Shown here one piece after another: positions 1-8,380 of a stretch of DNA of 64,000 bases. The stretch spans positions 186,001 through 250,000 of the forward strand of contig CAWCAT010000005.1 in the NCBI GenBank assembly GCA_963793625.1, read 5' to 3'. The notes beneath the pieces are model-generated. The model was not told the origin of the DNA. It searched no databases and saw only the letters and a program-made list of their open reading frames with translations. The first letter of the stretch is position 1. Each line of letters opens with the position of its first letter. The position numbers and the translations under genes were made by a program. Origin of the DNA: G963668605 sp963793625. Lineage in GTDB: Bacteria > Acidobacteriota > Terriglobia > Bryobacterales > Bryobacteraceae.

Positions 1-1
1 C

Positions 2-1173
2 GTGTGGTTCGGTGTGCAGAGAGCCAGCGACGCCGAATGGCGGGAGTACCTCGACAATTCGGGCGCGCGACCGGTTCTCCGTGATTCAGGTCAGCGCACT
101 CGGAACGTGGCCCAAACTCCTGTCCGCCTCCGTTCCGGTACCGAAACCGTTCGACGCTGCCGGTGCACCCGACCCCGCGTATTGGGATACCATCGACGCC
201 CGTGTGCGCGAAGCAAATGAACGGGGCATCGCCGTTCTCATCGTGGGGTTTGCCCGTCCGCCGTTGAAGACGGATCTGGAGCGCGTCGCGACACCGGACT
301 ATGCGCGTCACGTCGCTGCCCGATTCTTCGGTGATCACGTGATCTTCTCGCCGAACTTCGATCAAGCCTATCAGCCCCTGTTCGACCGCGTTGCCGAAAA
401 CCTGCGAGCGAACACTTCGCTGCACCTGATTACGCAACACCCCAATACCCAAAACCTGCAAAATGACCTTTACGTTCCGAAGGAGTACTTGAGCTTCTCA
501 GGGCTGCAAAGCGGGCATCACGAAGGAAAGCTCGAGGCTGCCTACACGGCCGCTTGTGAGTGGCCCATCCGTCTGCGCGCGCTCAAGCCCGTCAAACCGG
601 TCATCAATATTGAAGCGATGTACGACGGTCGCGGCAACGACGAGGGTCCGGCGTGGCGCGGGCAGGATGCGCGAAAAATCGGCTGGATCTCGTGGCTCTC
701 CGGGGCGCTCGGGTACACCTACGGGTCCGGAGAAACTGCACGTAAGGTGCCCGGCTCGGCAGGTGGAATGTGGGGCTTCAATCAAAACCCCGATGCCTGG
801 GACAACTGGCGGAAAGTCGCCGCATGGCAGAGCGTGGGCCACATGTCGAGGCTGCGCGATTTCTTCTCCGGCCATAGAATGGTGGCGTTTGGAGCCTGCC
901 TCCCAGGAGCTTCGGACTGAAGGCAAGTCGGCCGAAGAGCGGCCGGTGCTCGCCCTGGCTGACGACCGTTCGTTCGGTGTCGGCTATCTCCCGGCCCCGG
1001 GCACTCTCGTAGTAAACATGAGCGCCTTTGCAAAGCCAGTGAAGGCCGAGTGGTTCAACCCTCGCACCGGCGAACGACTCGCGCTGCCCCAACCCGTGCC
1101 GAATCGTGGCACGCACGAGTTCGCGCCCCCCGTAAGCGAACAGGACTGGGCGCTATTGCTTCGCGCCCGCTAA
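2..1173 (+). pseudogene. Apiosidase-like (DUF4038) glycoside hydrolase, 5'-truncated and frameshifted
   Basis: The window opens inside this gene. Frame 2 reads DAEWREYLDN, then the reading continues in frame 3 as FSVIQVSALGTW and runs to about 870 (HMSRLRDFF), then in frame 1 as EWWRLEP to the stop at 1173. Joined, these give a DUF4038 (PF13204, apiosidase-like) TIM-barrel followed by a C-terminal 'collagenase-associated' beta domain containing AKPVKAEWFNPRTGE. The family cleaves plant polysaccharide side chains, and the GH140 apiosidases belong here, but many members have other or unknown specificities. Two one-base-type frameshifts (about 55-70 and 865-880) break it. Because sequence on both sides of each shift is conserved, they could be assembly errors. 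No intact start is visible in the window. Confidence 0.7.
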
Positions 1174-1538
1174 TCAACCCGCCCCGGTATAGCCGCATTT
1201 GTGTTGCTGGGCGCTCGGGCAGTTTCGACGGTCGCGGAACCCGATTCCCAACCCGGAATTTCGAATCAGTACCGGCGCCCCGCCGGATGGGTGTACCTCG
1301 CCGCCTCCGGCACAGGTCAAAAAAGTTGGTGACCGGCGCAAAGTAGCAAAGTGCGTTCGCTCCGTGGGCGGATAGATCGTTGCTCGAGCGCATCAAGACG
1401 CACGGTAGTCGAAGTGTCCCGTTGCTTCCTGCGCACCTGTGCGCATTGATGGCAAACAAAACGAAATGTAATTTATAAAACACTTCCGCGTAAAGTTACA
1501 GACATCCGGGACCGAATATATACATTAGTAAAGAAACT
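1174..1538. other. Intergenic region, 365 bp
   Basis: No convincing gene. It holds the 3' flank of the hydrolase and the upstream region of the CpaE-like ATPase. The last 120 bases become AT-rich, as expected for a promoter, but I cannot assign clear -35/-10 boxes and there is no strong Shine-Dalgarno sequence before the ATG at 1539. Confidence 0.5.
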
Positions 1539-2705
1539 ATGTTCAGCGCTGTCATTATCAGTACCGATCCGATTCGCCGCGAGGTAATTCAAGGGGCTTG
1601 CTTCGAGTCGTCCCAGATCATGGTTTCCCGGGTTTTTGATCGCTTTCTATTTCCCTATGAATTCAGGCAAGTGATGAACCGGGTTGGCCCCGACATCATA
1701 TTTCTGGATCTGACCAATAGTGACGAAGCGCTTGCCTGCGCCGCTGAGATAGGTGCCTGCCATCCGAAGACTATCCTGATCGGCTTTGGGGTGCACCCGC
1801 GTCCACGCGAAGCCGGCGTTTTCACAGAGCTCTTTCCTTATGTCCCGGAGCCTGTCGCATTCGCCGCAATGATCGAGCGCGCTGTTTGCAAGATCCGCGG
1901 GAACGTAATCGAGAATCTCTTCGCATTCCTGCCTGGAAAGGCAGGTAGCGGTTGCAGCACAGCCGTGATGAACACTGCTGGTATGATGGCAGCAACGCTG
2001 AAACGCAAGGTTCTGGTTGTGGATGGAGATTTACGTTCGGGTGTGCTTGCATTGCTGCTGAACTGTACCCCGGAATACTCGACGCAGGACGCGCTGGTCG
2101 CCGCCGGCGATCAGGACCGCTTCCGTCTGAACGATTGCATCGTCAGGGAGCACGATGTCGATTGGCTGCTCGCCAGCCATCTTGGGAAACAGCCGCCGCA
2201 GCCACCGCTTTGGAACCAGTATTTCCGGCTGCTCGAACTGCTGCAGCCGAGATACGATTCGATTCTGGTCGATCTGCCTGAACTGATCAACCCGGCATCG
2301 ATCGAGACAGTGCGCCGCGCCAAACGTGTGTTCACTGTCTGCACTCCAGAGCTGCCTTCGCTCAAACTTGCGCGGCGGCGCTGTGCGGAGCTAATCGAAT
2401 GGGGGATTGCGCCCGAGCGCATAAGCATCATTCTGAACCGTTGGCACAAGCTCGAGATAGGGCGGGAGAGTATTGAGAAGTTTCTGCAGCATTCGGTCGA
2501 ATTCGTGTTTCCCAATGACTACCAGAAGGTGCGCGCCGCGACTGTCGCGGGCAACTGCGTGCCCGCGCATACTCAACTTGGTAAGGCCTATATTGAGTTT
2601 GCACGAATGCTGGCCGACGTGGCCGCGCCTGAGCCCAGCCGTTGGAATCTTTCATTTCTCAAGACATGGCGCTCTGGTCGGTCTGTGGCGAGTGAAACGC
2701 TCTGA
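1539..2705 (+). CDS. CpaE/MinD-like ParA-superfamily ATPase with modified P-loop
   Basis: 388-residue protein. Residues 1-110 look like a receiver-type alpha/beta domain (DIIFLDLTN near 53-60), as in the pilus assembly ATPase CpaE. Residues 125-370 are a MinD/ParA-like domain. The deviant Walker A is KAGSGCST (134-141): the signature lysine K134 is kept, but the phosphate-binding lysine of KGGxGKST is replaced by C139. A Walker A' segment (VLVVDGDLR, 158-166) and a Walker B-like segment (DSILVDLPE) remain. CpaE proteins position type IV/Tad pili at a pole, but no pilus genes are nearby, so the role here is open. The gene stands alone, convergent with the glycoside hydrolase. ATP hydrolysis may be weak or lost. 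Confidence 0.65.
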   Translation: MFSAVIISTDPIRREVIQGACFESSQIMVSRVFDRFLFPYEFRQVMNRVGPDIIFLDLTNSDEALACAAEIGACHPKTILIGFGVHPRPREAGVFTELFPYVPEPVAFAAMIERAVCKIRGNVIENLFAFLPGKAGSGCSTAVMNTAGMMAATLKRKVLVVDGDLRSGVLALLLNCTPEYSTQDALVAAGDQDRFRLNDCIVREHDVDWLLASHLGKQPPQPPLWNQYFRLLELLQPRYDSILVDLPELINPASIETVRRAKRVFTVCTPELPSLKLARRRCAELIEWGIAPERISIILNRWHKLEIGRESIEKFLQHSVEFVFPNDYQKVRAATVAGNCVPAHTQLGKAYIEFARMLADVAAPEPSRWNLSFLKTWRSGRSVASETL

Positions 2706-2833
2706 ACCTTCGCACCTGGTCCGGGACTAACTCCAAAACGTGCTCCTTCTGAGCGCTTTCTCGGTGCCAAAAACCTCAGCATGCACGGGTTGGGCGTGGG
2801 CATATCGAGTCACGAGAGTGCGTCCAGTCTGAC

Positions 2834-4276
2834 TTAGCTCACTATGGCCTGATCTGTGATCACCAGTGGGTAGTCGGTCAATGGCATAGATTCAAAAATC
2901 ATGAACTTGCCTGACACTTTCGAGGGTTGGATTCCGTACACCCGGCCAGTCAGCAAGTCCGCCAGAACCGGATTATTCATGCGGGCGGCCGCACCGTGCC
3001 GCAACGCCAGGGATACGCGCCCCGGTTCGTTGTCCACCTGCAGGCTGCGAGGATTCCAATACACGTAGATCGGCGCCTCCCGCCGCACGAACGATGCGCA
3101 TTGTAACGCTTCCACGGCCAGCGGATCCTGGGCGGAGGCGGGCGTGAACTGCAGCACGAAATCCGTTTTTCGGGTCTGCGAGTCGAACAGCGAGCACACA
3201 TTTTGCAGCGCGAAATAGGACGGCTTGGGCGAATAATCGCGGGCACTCAGTACACCTTTGAAGTTTGTGGCCTGTATGCCGCCCGATGTGAAGTAATTCA
3301 CCATGTCCACAGTGTGGAAGTAAGAAGTCAGTTCGACTTCGAGTCTCAGATCGCTCATCACCCGGCGCAGCAGCCACCTGGCTTGCCGAGTCTCACTCCA
3401 ATCGAACTGCGAGAGGGCACCGGTTCCCTTGTTTTCCGAAGGGCAACCACTCTCGCCCTGCCAGATGCCGATCCCCGGAGCGTGACGCTGGATCACAGCA
3501 CGCAGCGCACGAATTTCATTCTCGTAGTTGGCCTCCGGCAAGACCTCGTACGTGTGGTAACTGATCTTGTCCACATGCCTCGCCAGCCCCAGTTCCAGGC
3601 ACTCTTCTAGATAATCCAGATATAACTTGATCTTACCGCCCGGCGTAAATGCGCCGCCTGTCACAACCGCCCCCGGAACCCGCTTCCGGATTTCGGGTGC
3701 GGTGAGCTTCACAAGGTTCACATAGGCGGCGGCATTGGGTTGGCCTGGACGCCAAAAGCCACGGTGGTTGGGCTCGTTCCAGATTTCCCAGTGCTTCACC
3801 CTCGTAGCGAAGTGCTCCGCGATCCGCTGCGTATACCGCACCCACGCCTGGCGCGCTTCGTCCGAAAATATGGCTGGCCAGCCCACCGCGTACTCGGTTT
3901 CCGCCCCAGGTGTATAAAGACGGTTGCCATAGCTGAGGCTGAACCAGGGCTGAACTCCCACGGCCCGCAGAGAGTCCACCACCTGGTCGAGCCAGGTGAA
4001 GTCGAAGCTGCCTTTAGTGGTCTCAGTCCGCGCCCACCCTGTCTGGCACCGCGCGCACTTGACGCCAAGTTTCGCAAGATGCGGATAGGTTTTCTCCGGC
4101 TGGAACATCTTCCTGTCCAAAGTCTCGAAACCGATGGACAGCGGCGAAGAGACAATGGATGCGGAAGCTTGCGGCTTGATTGTGCCCGATCTGGTAAGCC
4201 CGAAATCCGTGGAAGCACCAAAGGCACCGGTCCCGGCGGTCAACTGCATCATCGATCTCCTGGTCAATCGCGTCAT
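2834..4276 (-). CDS. Exported clan GH-A glycoside hydrolase (GH39/xylosidase-like)
   Basis: 480 residues with a twin-Arg-like leader (LTRRSMMQL near residues 4-12). The body is a (beta/alpha)8 glycosidase: WEIWNEPN at 163-170 supplies the acid/base Glu168, and IWQGESG at 271-277 supplies the likely nucleophile Glu275. The fold resembles GH39 beta-xylosidase/GH5-like enzymes. I cannot fix the substrate; a plant or microbial xylan or mixed oligosaccharide is plausible from the nearby exported sugar enzymes. It is transcribed away from the rearranged receptor/oxidoreductase ORF, with 142 bp between the two starts. The gene appears complete. Confidence 0.7.
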   Translation of the reverse strand: MTRLTRRSMMQLTAGTGAFGASTDFGLTRSGTIKPQASASIVSSPLSIGFETLDRKMFQPEKTYPHLAKLGVKCARCQTGWARTETTKGSFDFTWLDQVVDSLRAVGVQPWFSLSYGNRLYTPGAETEYAVGWPAIFSDEARQAWVRYTQRIAEHFATRVKHWEIWNEPNHRGFWRPGQPNAAAYVNLVKLTAPEIRKRVPGAVVTGGAFTPGGKIKLYLDYLEECLELGLARHVDKISYHTYEVLPEANYENEIRALRAVIQRHAPGIGIWQGESGCPSENKGTGALSQFDWSETRQARWLLRRVMSDLRLEVELTSYFHTVDMVNYFTSGGIQATNFKGVLSARDYSPKPSYFALQNVCSLFDSQTRKTDFVLQFTPASAQDPLAVEALQCASFVRREAPIYVYWNPRSLQVDNEPGRVSLALRHGAAARMNNPVLADLLTGRVYGIQPSKVSGKFMIFESMPLTDYPLVITDQAIVS

Positions 4277-4418
4277 CGTGTCACCCTTTCATCTGCCAGC
4301 GATCGCAGCACGCTAGAAAGTACCCGGGAATGTGTTTTGGATGACAGAGTTTTTTTGAGAAGTTTGTCAACAATTACCGGGAGCGATGCTACTAACCATC
4401 CAAGAGAGGTTCCGGGCC

Positions 4419-5261
4419 ATGTCGCTTTTCCGCCATCGCGTTCATCTTTTGTGTACCCTGCTGTTGTCCCTTGCCACCCTTGTTTCCGCCCAGGAGTATC
4501 GTGCCACACTGCTGGGAATAGTCACCGATGCATCAGGAGCTGCTGTCGCCGGGGCCTCGATCGTCATTACCAACATCGATACTGAAGTCCGCACCACCAC
4601 GCAAAGCAGCGCGGAAGGTAACTACCTTGTGCCGTCTTTGCAGCCAATGCCGGATGTCGAGATCGCTGCGCTCTGCGACGTGGATGAGAGCGTTCTCGAC
4701 ATGCGCCTGAAGCAGTTGAACGCCAAGGGGCGCAAGCCGGCGGTGTTCACGGATTTTCGCAAGCTGCTGGAAGACAAGTCGATTGACGCGGTATCGCTGG
4801 CTACTCCGAATCACCACCACGCACTGCAGACTATTTGGGCCTGCCAGGCAGGCAAAGACGTGTACGTCGAAAAGCCTTGCACACACAATATTTTTGAATC
4901 AAGGCAGATTGTCGCGGCGGCGCGGAAGTATCAGCGGATTGTCCAGCACGGTACTAACAGCCGCTCCACAGTGGCCTTGCGCGAAGGCATGCGGCACTTG
5001 CGCGACGGTCTTCTGGGTGACGTCTATATGGCGCGCGGGTTGTGCTTCGGAATTCGCGATACCATCGGGCGCACTCCGGAATCCCCTGTACCTGCGGGCG
5101 TTCATTACGATCTGTGGCTGGGTCCGGCGCCGAAACGTCCGTTTTCGAAAAACCGCTTCCATTACACCTGGCACTGGTTCTGGGACTACGGCAACGGCAA
5201 CTTCGGCAACCAGGGGATTCATGAGCTCGATATTTGCCGCTGGGGCCTGGGCGTGACGTAA
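4419..5261 (+). pseudogene. Chimeric ORF: TonB-receptor N-terminus fused to truncated Gfo/Idh/MocA oxidoreductase
   Basis: Start chosen at ATG 4419 (GAGAGG nine bases upstream). The first ~76 residues are a signal peptide ending LVSAQ plus the beginning of a carboxypeptidase-regulatory-like domain (LLGIVTDASGAAVAGA), as in Oar-type TonB receptors. At about 4635-4647 the sequence switches in frame to the inside of a Gfo/Idh/MocA enzyme (MPDVEIAALCDVDES), so the GxGxxG dinucleotide-binding loop is missing. The rest (ATPNHHHAL, VYVEKPC, GNFGNQGIHELDICR) closely parallels the intact gene at 8381-9832. Translation stops at 5259-5261, where roughly 70 residues present in the paralogue are absent. 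A recombination or deletion remnant, or an assembly collapse; no working enzyme is expected. Confidence 0.75.
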
Positions 5262-5265
5262 CGTC

Positions 5266-5613
5266 GGCAATTTGTTCTATGGATCAAAGGGCTACATGGC
5301 GATTGACCGCTATGACAAGTACTACACGTTTCTGGGCAAGGAGCAGCAGCCAGGGCCTGCGCGCCATGAGGGCGGCAGCAACTTCGCCAACTTCATCGCG
5401 GCGGTGCGCAGCCGCCGGCAACAGGATTTGAATGCCGAGATCGAAGAAGGCGCGATCTCGTCAACGCTGATGCATCTGGGCAACATCTCCTACCGCGTCG
5501 GCAGGACGCTCCGCTTCGATCCCAAGACCTTCACCTGCACGGGTGACCAGGAGGCTACGCGGATGTTCCGGCGCACCTACCGTCCACCGTTCGTAGTACC
5601 GGAGGTGGTCTGA
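5266..5613 (+). pseudogene. Detached C-terminus of the broken Gfo/Idh/MocA oxidoreductase
   Basis: This stretch, in a different frame from the upstream fragment, encodes GNLFYGSKGYMAID through NISYRVGRTLRFD to FRRTYRPPFVVPEVV. It aligns with the C-terminal ~110 residues of the intact paralogue (which ends YRKPFVVPEKV). The break at 5254-5266 therefore combines loss of about 70 codons with a frame change. The stop at 5611-5613 lies 3 bases before the next ATG, so the original gene was operon-coupled to the epimerase that follows. No start codon with a ribosome site is apparent. Confidence 0.7.
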
Positions 5614-5616
5614 GCC

Positions 5617-6447
5617 ATGCTGGACCGGCGTAACTTTCTCGCGGCAGGCGCGGCGTCTGGCGCTGCAACTCTTGCCAGGGCTGAACCCGAACAGCCCGCG
5701 CCGGATTTGCGGATCGGGCTCGCCAGCTTTTCGCTGAACCGCTGGAAGCGCTCCGAGGCTATCGGAATCATCCGGCAGCTTCCGTCGCGCAACGTCAATT
5801 TGAAAGAGAATCACCTGCCGTACACCAGCACCGTGCAGGAATTGGAGGCGGCGCGCAGCGAATTAGAAGCGGCAGGCCTGACCATCACCGGCGGCGGCAC
5901 CATCCCGCTGGAGAAAAACGACATCGGCGAATTGCGGCTTTATTTCGATTACGCCAAGGCCGCGCGCCTGCCTGTGATGATTGTGGCCTCCACGCGTGAA
6001 ATCATGCCGAAGGTGGAGAAGCTGGTTCAGGAATATGACATTCGCGTGGCGCTCCACAACCACGGGCCGGAGAACAAGGATTTTCCTTCGCCGCAATCCG
6101 CCTACGAAGTAGTGAAAGGAATGGACCGACGCTGCGGCCTGTGCGTGGATGTGGGCCATACCGCCAAGTGCGGCATCGATGTGGTGGAGGCGATTGCCGC
6201 CACTGCGGACCGCCTTTTCGAGATACACATGTGGGAAATGCATGTGCTCACGAATGCTCGCACTACGTGTGATGTCGGGGAAGGTAAGATGCCGGTGGCC
6301 GCGATCATGAAACTGTTGCGGAAACTGCGCTTCGCCGGCAACATCAATCTGGAGTACGGCCTCAATCCGGCCAAGGACAACCCGGTTCTCCAACTAGGCA
6401 AGTCGCTGGCGTACCTCAACGGTGTGGCTGCGGGCCTTCGCGCGTAA
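5617..6447 (+). CDS. Exported sugar phosphate isomerase/epimerase-like TIM barrel
   Basis: 276 residues with a twin-Arg-type leader (LDRRNFLAAGAA) and a xylose-isomerase-like/AP-endonuclease-2 TIM barrel. Likely metal-site residues are His147/His149 (ALHNHGPE), Asp178 and His181 (CVDVGHT) and Glu246 (INLEYG). The start lies 3 bases after the oxidoreductase remnant, indicating a former oxidoreductase-epimerase operon. Family members isomerise, epimerise or eliminate on sugars and keto-sugars; the substrate cannot be read from sequence. It is the first of three consecutive members of this superfamily here and is only distantly similar to the next two. Export implies action on sugars outside the cytoplasm. 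Confidence 0.7.
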   Translation: MLDRRNFLAAGAASGAATLARAEPEQPAPDLRIGLASFSLNRWKRSEAIGIIRQLPSRNVNLKENHLPYTSTVQELEAARSELEAAGLTITGGGTIPLEKNDIGELRLYFDYAKAARLPVMIVASTREIMPKVEKLVQEYDIRVALHNHGPENKDFPSPQSAYEVVKGMDRRCGLCVDVGHTAKCGIDVVEAIAATADRLFEIHMWEMHVLTNARTTCDVGEGKMPVAAIMKLLRKLRFAGNINLEYGLNPAKDNPVLQLGKSLAYLNGVAAGLRA

Positions 6448-6522
6448 GCGATCCCGGACGCTTTCATATATACTGCCTTGGAGTCTGGGACACGAAACGG
6501 AGCCCAGCTTTCAAAGGCTAAT

Positions 6523-7419
6523 ATGCCAATATCCAGACGCTCGTTCCTTGCCGCCACCGCCGCCGTGTTGCAGCCGGTAGCCCCGGCAGCTGCTCGAGCC
6601 AACCTTCGCTTCGGACTCGCCACTTACGAATGGGGACAGGACTGGGACATCGCAACGATTCTCGCCAATCTGACTAAAGCAAAGGTGCCCGGCGTCGAAC
6701 TGAAAACACTCATCAAGTACGCCAACGGCAAGGAAGCGCGCTATCCGCATGGCGTGGAACTTGAGCTCTCGGCTCCCGGTCGGGCGGAGGTGAAAAAGCG
6801 TTTCGCGGACAGCCCCGTCACACTGGTATCACTTGCAACCAGCGAGCACCTGCCCTTGCCTGATCCCGAGAAAGAAAAAGCGGCAATCGAGGCCACCAAG
6901 GGATATGTGAAACTGAGTCACGACGTCGGCTCCCGCTGCGTCCGCGTCCTGCCTGATAAATGGCTGCCGAATGTTCCACGGGAAAAGACGTTCGACCAGC
7001 TTGCGGCCGCGCTCAACCAGGTGGGCGCCTACGCGTCGGACATGGGCCAGGAGATCGCACTTGAGGCTCACGGCGGCATTGGCGAACTGCCCTACATCCG
7101 GTCAGTCTTCGACCGCGTGACAGCCAAGAGCGTTCGAGTGCGCCTCAACTCCGAGAAACGCAACACAGTGGGCGAGGGCGGGCTCGAAGGACAGTTCGGC
7201 CTGATCCGTCACGTCCTCTCTCCCACAATGCATGTTCACAATTTAAAGCTGCCCAACTACCCGTATCAGGAAGTCATCGATTGGCTGGTGAAAATTGGCT
7301 GGGACGGTTGGGCTTTCCTTGAGGTTAGTGAAAAAGTTCCGGACCGCACGCAGGCTCTGGCCGAGCAGCGTGAGATCTGGGAAAAGATGGTGGACAACTC
7401 AGTGAAGAGCTCTGCCTGA
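6523..7419 (+). CDS. Exported sugar phosphate isomerase/epimerase-like TIM barrel
   Basis: Start chosen at ATG 6523, giving a 298-residue protein that begins MPISRRSFLAATAAV, a clear twin-Arg leader; an upstream in-frame codon at 6478 would bury it. The barrel carries GLATYEWGQDWD at its first strand, ALEAHGG, and VRLNSEKRN where relatives usually place an Asp ligand, then HVHNLKL and FLEVSE. It is clearly paralogous to the next gene (shared HGVELEL/ELD, EVKKRFA, SPV, LSHDVG/LSHDIG, NVPRE/NVPQE). The pair probably arose by tandem duplication. Substrate unknown; a role with the exported Gfo/Idh dehydrogenase downstream is inferred from adjacency. Confidence 0.68.
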   Translation: MPISRRSFLAATAAVLQPVAPAAARANLRFGLATYEWGQDWDIATILANLTKAKVPGVELKTLIKYANGKEARYPHGVELELSAPGRAEVKKRFADSPVTLVSLATSEHLPLPDPEKEKAAIEATKGYVKLSHDVGSRCVRVLPDKWLPNVPREKTFDQLAAALNQVGAYASDMGQEIALEAHGGIGELPYIRSVFDRVTAKSVRVRLNSEKRNTVGEGGLEGQFGLIRHVLSPTMHVHNLKLPNYPYQEVIDWLVKIGWDGWAFLEVSEKVPDRTQALAEQREIWEKMVDNSVKSSA

Positions 7420-7468
7420 AGTTTTTAGCTATGCCCGACATATCGCTTGATATATATTGGACACGAAC

Positions 7469-8365
7469 ATGACATTCGATTCACCGAAGTATTCGCGCCG
7501 CGCGATCCTGGCCACGACGGCCGGACTCGCGTTATCCGGTGCCGCTTCACTCGCTGCGGCGAAGCGCGCCAACAAAATGCACTTCGGCTTCACCACTTAC
7601 ATCTGGGGCCGCGAGTGGGACATCCCGACGCTGATTGCCAATTGCACCGAGCTGAAAGCCTACGGCATCGAGATGCGCGTCGAGATGAAGTCGGCGCACG
7701 GCGTTGAATTGGACCTCGACGCAGCCAAACGCCGCGAAGTGAAAAAGCGCTTCGCCGGCAGCCCCGTCAAAGTGCTGGGTCTCGCTACAGGCGAGCGCTT
7801 CGACTTCGCCGATCCGGAGAAACTGAAGGCCTCCCTCGAAAAGGCCAAACGCTTCGCCGAACTCAGTCACGATATCGGTGGCACCGGCATCCGCGTTTTC
7901 CCGAACGACTTTCAGAAGAATGTGCCGCAGGAGCAGACCATCGCGCAGATCGCCAAAGGCGTGAACGAATTGGCCAAGTCCGTCTCTCGCTCTGGACAGT
8001 TGCTCCGGCTCGAGAACCACGGCTCAGCCGGCCGCTTGAAGACGCTCAAGCTCATCATGGATCAGGTGAACCAGAAGAACGTTGGTATCAAGCTAAACTC
8101 GGATGCCAAGGACGCCGTCGAACGGCGCGTTCGAGCAGAATTTCAACCTGGTCAAGAACCGGCTTGGCGACACGCTCCATATGCACGACCTCACCGCCAA
8201 GGATTTCCCTTACCAGCTTCAGTGCGACCTGCTGATGGACGCAGGCTGGAAGGGATGGTGGCTTCCTGAACTCAACGCGCCGCCAGCCGGACGCGCATGG
8301 CCGGACTCAAAGAGCAGCGCCGTCTCTGGGACAAACTGATTGAAACATCGCTGAAGCGTGCCTGA
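7469..8365 (+). pseudogene. Exported isomerase/epimerase-like TIM barrel, two compensating frameshifts
   Basis: Paralogue of the preceding gene, starting at ATG 7469 with leader YSRRAILATTAGLALSG. Frame 2 is readable to about 8120 (IKLNSDAKDAV), frame 3 carries GAFEQNFNLVKNRLG through WWLPELNAPPA, and near 8280-8296 the original frame 2 resumes as MAGLKEQRRLWDKLIETSL, ending at the TGA 8363-8365. An extra base at about 8120 and a second indel about 165 bases later thus restore the frame. The sequence between them is well conserved, so assembly error is at least as likely as decay. If intact, the product would be ~298 residues. AAGGAG of the next gene's ribosome site follows at once, so the two are co-transcribed. 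Confidence 0.68.
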
Positions 8366-8380
8366 AAAGGAGCACTGCAC

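Noticed and set aside
3740..4585. 281-codon plus-strand ORF opposite the glycoside hydrolase
   Set aside because: It lies antisense to a clear clan GH-A enzyme and its translation is Arg/Ser/Pro-rich without any domain; a GC-rich shadow frame.
4647..5613. Programmed frameshift or intron explaining the broken oxidoreductase
   Set aside because: About 70 residues are missing and no slippery heptamer or intron-like structure is seen; deletion is the simpler reading.
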